A DNA stretch of 54,089 bases from Pseudomonas sp. GM79 (GCF_000282495.1 NZ_AKJE01000022.1:1-54089), one strand, 5' to 3'; positions 24,136 through 31,869 are shown, numbered from the stretch's first letter. The notes: generated by a model not told the origin, from the sequence alone. Numbers and translations: made by a program.

Positions 24136-25896
24136 ATGGAACATAGAGACGCTTGGATCGCTGCCGTCAGCGATTTGCTCGCGGGTTATCTGCTCAAAGG
24201 TACGGATGATTGTTTCGACACACAAGGCAGAGCGCATCTCGCGCTACGTTTGGGGCATTGCTTCGATCAGAGCCTGCCGGTGCGTCTGGTTTTGCCTGGT
24301 TTTCCCTGCAAGTCGCCAAACGCCACTGACCAGACATTCGGCGTGTTGCCGGACTACGGCGAGGTCATCGCCATCGAGCGCCTCGACCAACTCGGCCAAG
24401 CCATTGCCGCGCTGCATGCACCGGGTTGTGTGGTCTCGATCCTCAGTGACGGAACGACCTTCAACGACATCGTCGGGGTGGCCGACGACGTTCGCGAGAC
24501 CTACAACCGGGCTTTGCGTGAACTGTGCACCACCCACACGATTCAGTGGGTCAGCATGGAAGACCTGTTCCCTCAGGCCCAAAGTGCGGAGTCGGTTCGC
24601 GCCAGCCTGATCAAGCAGGCCCGTCTGCCCTGGAAAAACCTTGGGGATCTGATCGAGCAGAGCCGGCACGATGAATCCCTCAGCCAGGCCCATGACCACC
24701 TCTGCAGTCACCTCTACAACGACCTGCGTCTGTGCCGTGAAGAGGGGCAGAGCGAGGACGAGTACCTGCAGCAAATCAACTTCAAAGCCTACCAAATGAT
24801 GTTTCGCGGGCAGGCATTGAATGCGGCAGTGGATCGTTTCTTCGGCGATGACATTCGCTTGTCGGTCCATCAATACAGCAATGCCGGGCCCAAATTCACC
24901 TTCGGCCTGGCCGAAGGGCTGACCCGTGTCGACAGCCCCTGGCACGCCGTACCGGTGTGCAACCTCGATGGCAGCCAAACCCTTCGCGCCCGTGCCCAGG
25001 TCGACCTCGACCACCATGTGCTGGTCACCTTTGAGGGGCGGCCATGGCTCTACCACCAAACAGAAAACCCGCAGGCCCAAGGCTTCGAATACGAACTGCA
25101 AAAACTGCCGCTGTTTGGCCTGGTGGTGCGAGACCCGTTGGGGCTGGGTTTCGAACGGCTGTCCACGGGCCTGCTGGAAGCACTGGTGGAAACCTTCGGT
25201 TTCGTCTGCCTCAAGGGCTGCCGCTTCGACGACCAGGACAGTTTTGCTCGCAGCTGCGAACGCTTTGGCACGCTGTACGAATGGGCCTTCGGCGCCGTGC
25301 ACGTGGTCAAACCGGCGGACAAACCCCAAGGCGTGGTGCACTCGCTGGAGAAAACGCCGTTGCACTGGGACCTGAACATGCTGCCCGACAGCGACGCGCA
25401 GGTTCAGCGCAACCCGAAATTCTGCGCCAGCAAATTCATGCTGTATTGCGAGACCGCGCCGCAGCCGGGCGAAGGTCAGACCACCATCGTCGACAGCCGA
25501 AACGTACTGCGCAAAGTCGGCCAGCAAGTCGCCCGACAATGGCAGGACGTGAACATCACCTACTACACCAAAATGACCTACTTCGGTGGCTCCCCGCGCA
25601 TGTACAGCCTGGTGGATCTTCACCCCCGCAGCGGCGAACTGATCCTGCGTTACCAAGAGGGCACCAACTCGACATTGCAGACCCTGAGCCAGGCTGTGCA
25701 GGACCATGATGAAGAGGCTCAACAGGCGCTGCTCGAACAGGTCAACTCGCTGGTTTATGACCCGGAGTGCCTGATTGCTCATCAATGGAGTGAGGGTGAT
25801 CTGGTGCTGATTGATAACTATCGGACGCTGCATGGGCGGTTTCCGATGTCGGCGGCATCGTCTTCGCGGGAGTTGTGGCGGGTGCAGGTTTACTGA
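24136..25896 (+). CDS. Isocyanide synthase-TauD/PvcB dioxygenase fusion
   Basis: 586 residues, ATG 24136 behind AAGGAA, 27 bp after the HAD gene. Residues 1 to about 300 form a second PvcA/DIT1 domain with VLPGFPCKSPN near residue 55 and VVSILSDGTTFNDIV. Residues about 320-586 form a TauD/PvcB-type Fe(II)/2-oxoglutarate dioxygenase: facial triad His410 and Asp412 in PLHWDLN plus His566 in YRTLHGR, with Arg568 placed to bind 2-oxoglutarate. PvcB-like enzymes oxidise or decarboxylate the isocyanide amino acid to a vinyl isocyanide. Fusion would channel the intermediate. A terminator follows at 25997. Confidence 0.9.
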   Translation: MEHRDAWIAAVSDLLAGYLLKGTDDCFDTQGRAHLALRLGHCFDQSLPVRLVLPGFPCKSPNATDQTFGVLPDYGEVIAIERLDQLGQAIAALHAPGCVVSILSDGTTFNDIVGVADDVRETYNRALRELCTTHTIQWVSMEDLFPQAQSAESVRASLIKQARLPWKNLGDLIEQSRHDESLSQAHDHLCSHLYNDLRLCREEGQSEDEYLQQINFKAYQMMFRGQALNAAVDRFFGDDIRLSVHQYSNAGPKFTFGLAEGLTRVDSPWHAVPVCNLDGSQTLRARAQVDLDHHVLVTFEGRPWLYHQTENPQAQGFEYELQKLPLFGLVVRDPLGLGFERLSTGLLEALVETFGFVCLKGCRFDDQDSFARSCERFGTLYEWAFGAVHVVKPADKPQGVVHSLEKTPLHWDLNMLPDSDAQVQRNPKFCASKFMLYCETAPQPGEGQTTIVDSRNVLRKVGQQVARQWQDVNITYYTKMTYFGGSPRMYSLVDLHPRSGELILRYQEGTNSTLQTLSQAVQDHDEEAQQALLEQVNSLVYDPECLIAHQWSEGDLVLIDNYRTLHGRFPMSAASSSRELWRVQVY

Positions 25897-25996
25897 TCGT
25901 TGTTGTTTGGGAGGCCCTGGGAACAGGAGACCTTTTGCCATCGCTGTGCGATGAAGTTGCGAATCGAGAAAAATCGCCCGTACGAATGGTTGCAGC

Positions 25997-26030
25997 CGTA
26001 AAAAACCCGCAATAGCGCGGGTTTTTTTAC
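25997..26030. terminator. Bidirectional intrinsic terminator
   Basis: CCCGC (26006-26010) and GCGGG (26017-26021), extended by A-T pairs from AAAAAA and TTTTTTT on the two sides. It ends the isocyanide operon on plus and the DUF6124 gene on minus. Confidence 0.85.
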
Positions 26031-26045
26031 GACTCAAATAATGGG

Positions 26046-26339
26046 TCATTGACCCTCAGGCGCATCAAACCCACGCTGCTCAATCACCCGAAACACATCG
26101 CACACATCCTGGACCATGATCCGGGCGATGTTGGTAACGGTGTTGATGTCGTGCTCGGCGTAGTCCGGCAGGCTAGTGCAGGCCATGAGGTTGAGGTATT
26201 TGAGGACGGCGCTGAGGCGTTCGCTGAGGCAGTTGTGGAGTTCGCGCAGTGGGGCGTCGGCGTCGATGAGGAGGACGGGGTGGTCGGTGGCGAAGTGGGA
26301 CATGGGGGTGTAGTGGCGGAGCGGGTTGTTCATTTTCAT
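26046..26339 (-). CDS. DUF6124/DUF3077-type small Pseudomonas protein
   Basis: 97 residues starting MKMNNPLRHYTPMSHFATDH; an in-frame ATG two codons later is the alternative. The LRELHNCLSERLSAVLKYLNLMA helix and the HDINTVTNIARIMVQDVCDVFRVIE segment resemble the small helical DUF6124 (formerly DUF3077) proteins found in many copies in Pseudomonas. Function unknown. The ribosome site is weak (AAGAATC), and a long leader with a stable hairpin precedes it. Family assignment is from memory of the pattern. Confidence 0.6.
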   Translation of the reverse strand: MKMNNPLRHYTPMSHFATDHPVLLIDADAPLRELHNCLSERLSAVLKYLNLMACTSLPDYAEHDINTVTNIARIMVQDVCDVFRVIEQRGFDAPEGQ

Positions 26340-26369
26340 TAGATAAGATTCTTTTTGAAGGGCATGAAC

Positions 26370-26404
26370 TGCCACCTTTTTGCTGCGATACAAAATGGGT
26401 GGCA
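26370..26404 (-). promoter_or_regulatory. Hairpin in the DUF6124 leader
   Basis: On the minus strand TGCCACC (26404-26398) pairs with GGTGGCA (26376-26370) around about 21 nt that include TATCGCAGC. It lies 31 nt before the start codon and could control translation. Confidence 0.45.
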
Positions 26405-26721
26405 ACTGTGCGCGGGTTCGCAGACCAGGAAAGAATCAAACCCGGCAGACTCGAAAGTCTCCCACGCACAGCCGCCATAAACTGCGACGCAGGCGAAGCT
26501 CGCCTGGGTGTCTTATGACGGTGCCGGCTGATTCTATTCTGTAGGGCTGCGAAACCCAATCGCTAACTGCTGTCAGCGACGGGTCGAATATAGGCGTCCA
26601 TTTTTGTGCCTGCAAACGCGGGTGTAGGATCAAAACCCATGTTTGTTGGCTGATGACGGAGATTGCATTCGACTGGGTAGCAGCCGAGAAATCAGAGGTT
26701 GTTTAGTGTCAGTTGTACCTT

Positions 26722-26862
26722 GCGCGCTGGGTTTGCGGCTGCTGCGCAACCGAACGCAGGCTTCGCCAGCTGCTACAGGATGTGGGCACGTTTAAAGATG
26801 CGGCAGGATTTGGGTCGGCTTCGCCGCTTAACGGGAGCAAGCTCTCTCGCCACAGAGGGTGG
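26722..26862. repeat. Decayed GC-rich inverted repeat
   Basis: Contains GCGGCTGCTGCGCAACCGAACGCAG, GGCTTCGCCAGCTGCTAC and GGGAGCAAGCTCTCTCGCCACAG, fragments of the two non-REP repeat types seen at 9.9 kb and 29.7 kb. Confidence 0.5.
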
Positions 26863-26963
26863 TTTCCTACATGATTTTCGGATGGGAAAATCAAAAGATG
26901 CCGTCCAGCGCCGTCGCCGTCGTAGACTCAACGCCAACGGGAATTCAAGGATGGAACGCGCCC

Positions 26964-27314
26964 ATGATCGAAATCGGCAGCCGCAACAACGCCCCCACGC
27001 CACAGCACCAAACCCAGGACATTTATCTCTTCCACATCGACCTTTCCCGACCGGACACGCCTTTTTGTTTCGAACAGTCCATCGGTGGCGGTCATTGCGA
27101 GCAGGGTGGGGCGGTGTGGTTGGCGGTGTCGGCGCTTGAAGCCTGGCCGGGTGAGTGGCGTCAGCATGTGCAAAAGTCCGGTTGTGGCTGGGTCGCTGAA
27201 GTGGTGGATGGTCATCCGGGCGTCGATCAGGCGACGCTGGTGTCGATGATTCTCGAACGCCACGCTGAGGGCGCCAAGCGCAACATTCATGTCGCCGGCC
27301 GTTACGGCGTTTAA
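26964..27314 (+). CDS. Hypothetical 116-residue protein
   Basis: Begins MIEIGSRNNAPTPQHQTQDI; upstream in-frame ATGs (26859, 26874) look less natural. An AAGGA lies 12 nt before the chosen start, so the start is uncertain. The protein is soluble, with DIYLFHIDLSRPDTPFCFEQ and WLAVSALEAWPGEWRQHVQ. No family recognised. Its stop is 14 bp before the HD-domain gene, so the two are probably co-transcribed. Confidence 0.6.
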   Translation: MIEIGSRNNAPTPQHQTQDIYLFHIDLSRPDTPFCFEQSIGGGHCEQGGAVWLAVSALEAWPGEWRQHVQKSGCGWVAEVVDGHPGVDQATLVSMILERHAEGAKRNIHVAGRYGV

Positions 27315-27328
27315 CCCGAGGAGAATCC

Positions 27329-27751
27329 ATGAGTCAGACACTGGAACGCGCCATTGCCATCGCCGCGGCGGCGCATGAGGGGCAGATGGACAAGGGCGGT
27401 GCGCCTTACATCCTGCATCCGCTGAGAGTCATGCTGCGGGTGAACACGCTGGAAGAGCGCATCGTCGCGGTGCTGCATGACGTGGTCGAAGACTGCGGCA
27501 TCAGCTTCGACGATCTGCGTAACGAAGGTTTTAGCGAAACGGTGCTGATGGCGATTGCGTCGGTGACCAAGGTGCCGGATGAGTCGTACGAAGAGTTTAT
27601 CGAGCGCGTGGCGCAGAACCCGATCGGGCGGGTGGTGAAACTGGCGGATCTGGAAGAGAACAGCGACTTGTCGCGGATTGCCCAGCCGTCCTGGGAGGAT
27701 CTGGAGCGCGTTGAGAAGTATCGGCGGGCGATTGGGGTGTTGCGGTCGTAG
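27329..27751 (+). CDS. Small HD-domain (p)ppGpp hydrolase-like protein
   Basis: 140 residues, ATG 27329 after GAGGAG. The RelA/SpoT-type hydrolase pattern is present: HEGQMDKGG, His30 in YILHPLRV, His50-Asp51 in VLHDVVEDCG with Glu-Asp four residues on, and KLADLEEN corresponding to KLADRxHN of SpoT/MESH1. No synthetase, TGS or ACT domain follows, so it is a stand-alone small alarmone-hydrolase type. Expected role: Mn2+-dependent removal of the 3'-diphosphate from (p)ppGpp or a related nucleotide; cytoplasmic. Substrate unproven. Confidence 0.8.
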   Translation: MSQTLERAIAIAAAAHEGQMDKGGAPYILHPLRVMLRVNTLEERIVAVLHDVVEDCGISFDDLRNEGFSETVLMAIASVTKVPDESYEEFIERVAQNPIGRVVKLADLEENSDLSRIAQPSWEDLERVEKYRRAIGVLRS

Positions 27752-27906
27752 CTATTGTTGGCGAGATTTGCGGAGGGTGTTCCAGCCAGAAACGACAAAG
27801 CCCCCAAATCATCAGGGATTTGTTCTTACGCGGCGGGTTTGATGTCTTAGTGGCGCGATGCTGATTTATCGACTGAACTGCTGCTCAGGTTTCAGGAGGA
27901 CATCAG

Positions 27907-29235
27907 ATGGCGCGGCTCATTCTCGGTCATACCACCGATACGTCGATTAAAGTCTGGGTACGCGCCAGCGAGCGTTGGCCGGTGGCCTTTGTTGATGTAG
28001 TGGATTGCGACAACAACGCGACAGGCCCCACCAAGGTGCTCGATGCCCAGCCAATGGAGTTTTACACGGGCGTTCTGGAGTGGAAAAAGCTCAATCCCGA
28101 TACGCCTTATACCGTGAAGGTGGCCTTCGGTAAGACCCGCGGTGCGGCAGCCGATGAGCGAGTTCGTGATGCCTATACCGAGGGGCGTTTTCGCACCTTT
28201 CCCGCGGTAGAACTGACCGGATCATTCTCTTTCGTGCTCGGCTCCTGCAATTTGCATTCGCTCGGGATACTGGAGAGGCCCGACCGCGCCTGGGTCGAGA
28301 TTTCTCGGGTGGCCAAAAACAACGACGCACGCTTCATGATTCATTGCGGCGACCAGATTTACTCGGACATCCCGCGCCAGCCCTCCATCGATGTGCAGTT
28401 CTTTCGTGACAAGTATCTGGATGCCTGGGAGGACTGTGTGCCCGCGCGCCGGACGCTGACAGAGTTATCGCATTACATGATTCTTGACGACCATGAACTG
28501 ATCAACAACTTCGACACGGCCACCGGTTCGTCCACGCAAGCGCTGGCAAACGCCGCCATCAAGGCGTATTGGGAGTTTCAGCATTCGCACAATCCTTCGA
28601 GTCCTCATGCCGAGCATCATTACCACTACGAGTTCAACTACGGCGCGGTGAAGTTCTTTGTCATGGACACCCGGTATTACCGCAGCACGGCGCAAAAGTG
28701 TTTGCTTGATGAGGTCCAGGAAGACGACCTGTTGCGCTGGCTGTCGCGTTACCGTGATGACCTGAAGTTCGTTGTCACCAGCGTGCCGTTCGTGGGGGTG
28801 GTGAAAAACTCTGAAGGTGACAAATGGTCGGATCCTGCTTTCGAAGAACAGCGAAGCCGCATCCTTGAGCATGTCCTCGAAAAAAACGTGTCACGCCTGA
28901 CCTTCCTGACGGGCGACATGCACACCTCTTATCACGCCACGCTTGCGGTTTCGCGCGGTGAGAAAAGCACGGTGATCAATGAGTTGATGTCCAGTCCGAT
29001 AAACCAGTACACCCCAAACATTAGGCCTGAGCAGATCTACAACATGAACCACTCGCACACCCTGCCTAATGGAATTTCCACGCTGTCGTGTATCGATCCG
29101 GATTCCTTTTACGGTAATCACTCGAATGTCATGGTGATCGATGTCGATATGACGTCAGCCAGGCAGACGGTGGGCTATAAGATTTTTCGCACAACAAAAA
29201 CGGGTGCGGGGCCGAGTGGGAAATTCCATCCCTAA
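27907..29235 (+). CDS. PhoD-like metallophosphatase
   Basis: 442 residues, start after CAGGAGGACATCAG, a strong ribosome site. The N-terminal Fn3-like region (1-105) precedes the metallophosphatase core. Metal-ligand segments are VLGSCN, MIHCGDQIYSD, MILDDHELINN, KFFVMDTRYYRS and LTGDMHTSYHA, in the PhoD order. Classical PhoD is exported by Tat, but no signal peptide is visible here, so this looks cytoplasmic or start-shifted. Substrate unknown (phosphodiester or phosphomonoester). Confidence 0.85.
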   Translation: MARLILGHTTDTSIKVWVRASERWPVAFVDVVDCDNNATGPTKVLDAQPMEFYTGVLEWKKLNPDTPYTVKVAFGKTRGAAADERVRDAYTEGRFRTFPAVELTGSFSFVLGSCNLHSLGILERPDRAWVEISRVAKNNDARFMIHCGDQIYSDIPRQPSIDVQFFRDKYLDAWEDCVPARRTLTELSHYMILDDHELINNFDTATGSSTQALANAAIKAYWEFQHSHNPSSPHAEHHYHYEFNYGAVKFFVMDTRYYRSTAQKCLLDEVQEDDLLRWLSRYRDDLKFVVTSVPFVGVVKNSEGDKWSDPAFEEQRSRILEHVLEKNVSRLTFLTGDMHTSYHATLAVSRGEKSTVINELMSSPINQYTPNIRPEQIYNMNHSHTLPNGISTLSCIDPDSFYGNHSNVMVIDVDMTSARQTVGYKIFRTTKTGAGPSGKFHP

Positions 29236-29377
29236 AGGGAAAGGAGAGTTCCATTGTGGTGAGGGGATTCCATAGGTGCGCAGCGTTAGTATCTTTCCAT
29301 TTACCTGTCATTCCCTTAGAAAAGAATCGGTCTAAAAAGCCCGACCCAGACCTCGAACGATTTGCTATTCTGAAACT

Positions 29378-29612
29378 GTAGGTGAAGACGCAGACTGATG
29401 CGCAAAGGGATAGCGAGGAAGCGTGGGGCGCGCTCCCAAGGGTACACGGTTAGAAAGATCTCCGCGCTGAGATCCAGCCCTTATGCCGTGTGAGGCAGAA
29501 CAGCCTAAAGTTAAAAATCCTGTTCTGTGAGAGGCCCGATAAACCTTGTAAGCCAGAGACCAGCGCTGGCCACCTACATCGATTTCCAAAGCCCGCCTTG
29601 TGCGGGCTTTTT
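29378..29612 (+). ncRNA. Candidate structured small RNA
   Basis: Perfect hairpins occur in sequence. ACACGG/CCGTGT (29444-29449, 29486-29491) encloses GATCTC/GAGATC (29457-29462, 29469-29474). CAGAACAG/CTGTTCTG (29496-29503, 29520-29527) follows. Then comes the palindrome CCAGCGCTGG (29560-29569) and a terminator hairpin with U5 (29588-29612). A GCTATTCTGAAA at 29364-29375 resembles an RpoS-type -10. No match to tmRNA, 6S, RNase P or SRP RNA was recognised. Alternatives: the end of a decayed mobile element or a long 3' untranslated region. Confidence 0.45.
29588..29612 (+). terminator. Intrinsic terminator
   Basis: AAAGCCCGC (29588-29596), loop CTTGT, GCGGGCTTT (29602-29610), then two more T. 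Classic rho-independent form on the plus strand. Confidence 0.85.
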
Positions 29613-29660
29613 CGTGTTTGCGAGTCGGTTAAACCATTTCAGCCACGACGCGTTCTTCGT

Positions 29661-29825
29661 AGCAGCTGCCGAAGGCTGCGTTCGGCTGCGCAGCAGTCGT
29701 AAAATCAGGCACTGCGGTCCGTCAGGCACACTGTGCATTCAGGGTTTACGACTGCTTCGCAGCCGAACGCAGCCTCGCGAGCTCGTCAGCTGCTACAAGC
29801 CGAACGCAAGCTTCGGCAGCTGCAC
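29661..29825. repeat. GGCTGCG[A/C]AGCAGTCGT-family repeat
   Basis: GTAGCAGCTGCCGAAGGCTGCG at 29659 onward and mirrored units GCAGCCGAACGCAGCC and CAGCTGCTAC to 29825. Same family as the repeats at 1.9 kb and 54.0 kb but diverged. Confidence 0.7.
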
Positions 29826-29840
29826 CGATCACATTACGAT

Positions 29841-30677
29841 TTAACTCACGGCACTCGCTTTTGCGGTTGGCGCCCGCACATCTGATTCATCACGCTCTGC
29901 CTGTCTGACGTGAGCTGCAAACCCAGTCTGATCCGAAGCAATCTCCGCACGCAACGTGAGTTGCGGGATGTCATACGCGCCTGCATTCTGCGGCCGGAAA
30001 GGAATCGGTGCGGTCCTCCCGAGGTCATCAAGCCGTTGACCGAGCGCGTCGCAGGTCGTCGAAAATTTCGCTTCATCCATTCGGCTGGTGCGATAGATCA
30101 CGAACGGTGGCAGCACGTCGAAACCGGGGTAAAACAGCACGCCATGCTGAATCGGGAATAACACATCATCGATGGGCCCATTGATGCCCCGAGGGCTGTA
30201 ATGAGACTCCCATCCACCCGCGGTGACGATCAGCATCGCCCGTTTGCCCGCCAGCGTGCCTTCTCCATAGCGGTTACCCCAGCGCGCATCGGAATGTTCT
30301 CCTACGCCATAGGCAAAACCATAGGCATAGACGCGTTCCACCCAGCCTTTGAGGATCGCCGGCATCGAAAACCACCACAGTGGAAACTGCAGAATGACGG
30401 TATCGGCCCAGAGCAGTTTTTCCTGTTCGAGGACGATGTCTTGGCTTTGCCGGCCTTCTTCGAAGGCAAGTTTGGAGTCCAGCGAAGGATTGAACCGCGA
30501 TTCGGCCGGGCGGCCGGGACTGTCATCGGCATCCAGCGAGGCTTTCCAGTCCATCGCGTATAGATCAGAGACTTGCACCTGGTGGCCGTTAGCTTCCAGG
30601 CGTTTGACGGCAAAGTCTTTGAGCGAGCCGTTCAATGATTTTGGTTCGGGATGGGCATAAACGAGCAGAACTTTCAT
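29841..30677 (-). CDS. NAD(P)H dehydrogenase (quinone), flavodoxin_2 family
   Basis: 278 residues from the ATG at 30677 (GGAGAC upstream); the frame extends further upstream without a ribosome site and through the neighbouring operator. The N-terminus MKVLLVYAHPEPKSLNGSLKD has the YAHPxxxSxN FMN-binding loop of MdaB/NQO-like reductases; FPLWWFSMPAILKGWVERVY is the second conserved segment. It is longer than typical MdaB (about 200), with a C-terminal extension like eukaryotic NQO. Cytoplasmic; reduces quinones with NAD(P)H. Divergent from a LysR regulator. Confidence 0.88.
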   Translation of the reverse strand: MKVLLVYAHPEPKSLNGSLKDFAVKRLEANGHQVQVSDLYAMDWKASLDADDSPGRPAESRFNPSLDSKLAFEEGRQSQDIVLEQEKLLWADTVILQFPLWWFSMPAILKGWVERVYAYGFAYGVGEHSDARWGNRYGEGTLAGKRAMLIVTAGGWESHYSPRGINGPIDDVLFPIQHGVLFYPGFDVLPPFVIYRTSRMDEAKFSTTCDALGQRLDDLGRTAPIPFRPQNAGAYDIPQLTLRAEIASDQTGFAAHVRQAERDESDVRAPTAKASAVS

Positions 30678-30725
30678 GGCTGAGTCTCCGGTGTCAGGAG
30701 GCTGCAGAGTCGGGCTTTGCCAGGT

Positions 30726-30749
30726 ATATTGGAAATGAATAACCAATAT
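30726..30749. promoter_or_regulatory. LysR-type operator candidate
   Basis: ATATTGG (30726-30732), 10 bp, CCAATAT (30743-30749): a perfect dyad in the 85-bp divergent gap. GCCAGGTAT occurs on both sides of it (30719-30727 and 30750-30758). Confidence 0.5.
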
Positions 30750-30762
30750 GCCAGGTATTACC

Positions 30763-31656
30763 ATGAATAATCTGCGACGCCTGGACATCAATCTGCTGCT
30801 GACCCTTGATGTCTTGCTCTCGGAACACAACGTGACCCGTGCGGCGCAACGCCTGAGTTTGTCTCAACCGTCGGTGAGTGTTCATCTCGCCAAGTTGAGG
30901 GACATTTTCGGTGATCCACTGTTATTGCCAGGACCACGGGGCATGCGGCCCACGGCCAGGGCCGATGAGTTGCGCGAGCCGTTGCGTCAGGCCCTGGAAG
31001 CCCTGGAGCGCGCCGTGTCACCCGCCAGCCCTTTCAACCCGGTTGAGGCACGGCAGACGTGGAACGTCATGGCGTCTGACTACGCTGAGTCGACCATCGT
31101 GTTGCCAGCGTTGGCTGGGCTGCGTTCGGCAGCACCGGGCACGCGTTTGGCGGTGTTTGACCTGGTTCCGTCGCAGATCGCCAGGCAAGCGGAGCAGGGG
31201 GCAATCGATCTGGCTTTCCACACCAGCGAGGACGCTCCCCTCGGCTTGCGGCGTCGAGCGTTGTTTACCGAGCGGTATGTTTTGGTAGGGCGTGCTGGCC
31301 ATCCGCAGTTGAAAAAGCGGCCGACACTGGCGCAATTCTGTGAACTCGACCACGTGATCGTGTCACGGGATGGTGGGGCGTTTCAGGGTGTTACCGACCA
31401 GGCGCTTTCGGCGGTGGGCATGACACGCCGGGTGGTGCTTTCAGTCCCGCATTTCCTGTTTGTGCGGTCGGTGGTGGAGAGTACTGACATGGTGGCGATG
31501 CTGCCGTCACGGCTGGTTCGCGATGCGGGGGCGTTGGAGGTGGTCGAGCCACCGCTTGATGTCCCGGGTTACGAGATGTCGATGCTCTGGCCCGAGCGTG
31601 TTCATCGCGACCCTGCGCATCAATGGTTGAGGGAGTTCATTGTGAATGCGTTGTGA
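30763..31656 (+). CDS. LysR-family transcriptional regulator
   Basis: 297 residues from the ATG at 30763, preceded by AGGT; an ATG at 30748 is in frame but overlaps the operator dyad. The DNA-binding domain includes LDVLLSEHNVTRAAQRLSLSQPSVSVHLAKLR. The LRRLDINLLLTLDVLLSE start and the effector domain are like the NodD/LinR subgroup of LysR proteins. Divergent from the quinone reductase gene, which it probably controls through the dyad at 30726-30749. Confidence 0.92.
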   Translation: MNNLRRLDINLLLTLDVLLSEHNVTRAAQRLSLSQPSVSVHLAKLRDIFGDPLLLPGPRGMRPTARADELREPLRQALEALERAVSPASPFNPVEARQTWNVMASDYAESTIVLPALAGLRSAAPGTRLAVFDLVPSQIARQAEQGAIDLAFHTSEDAPLGLRRRALFTERYVLVGRAGHPQLKKRPTLAQFCELDHVIVSRDGGAFQGVTDQALSAVGMTRRVVLSVPHFLFVRSVVESTDMVAMLPSRLVRDAGALEVVEPPLDVPGYEMSMLWPERVHRDPAHQWLREFIVNAL

Positions 31657-31680
31657 TTGACGTCAGTTAAACGCAATCCA

Positions 31681-31771
31681 TGTGGGAGCGGGCTTGCTCG
31701 CGAAAGCGGTGTGTCAGGCGACATTAATGTTGCCTGACACACCGCTTTCGCGAGCAAGCCCGCTCCCACAG
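31681..31771. repeat. REP pair with fully palindromic centre
   Basis: The inner segment GCGGTGTGTCAGGC...GCCTGACACACCGC is also inverted, so the 90-bp unit is close to one long hairpin. Its right half is nearly identical to that of the copy at 39394-39483. Confidence 0.85.
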
Positions 31772-31869
31772 GTTCTGTGCCTGGCATGAGCCTGCATTCT
31801 TCTGCTGCCGGTTGTGTTCACTTGAGTGTTTGACTAATCTCGCACAAACACGCAAAAACAGGCATAACC

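Larger units (their letters stand above)
26340..26963. other. 624-bp gap: DUF6124 leader and repeat DNA
   Basis: The left part (26340 to about 26640) reads on the minus strand as the leader of the DUF6124 gene, with the hairpin at 26370-26404. The right part holds decayed family-B repeat at about 26722-26862 (GCGGCTGCTGCGCAACCGAACGC and GGGAGCAAGCTCTCTCGCCACAG). Minus-strand frames here have no start support. Confidence 0.5.
29236..29840. other. 605-bp non-coding gap
   Basis: Between the PhoD-like gene and the convergent quinone reductase gene. It holds the structured segment and terminator (about 29378-29612) and the family-B repeat (29661-29825). A 74-codon minus-strand frame at 29365-29589 is antisense to the structured segment and was not called. 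Confidence 0.6.

Noticed and set aside
24244..26049. 601-codon open frame on the minus strand opposite the synthase-dioxygenase fusion
   Set aside because: The plus-strand protein has clear family motifs throughout; the opposite frame is long only because of GC-rich codon bias and has no recognisable domain or ribosome site.
29365..29589. 74-codon minus-strand frame
   Set aside because: Antisense to the structured segment with a plus-strand terminator; start codon lacks a ribosome site.
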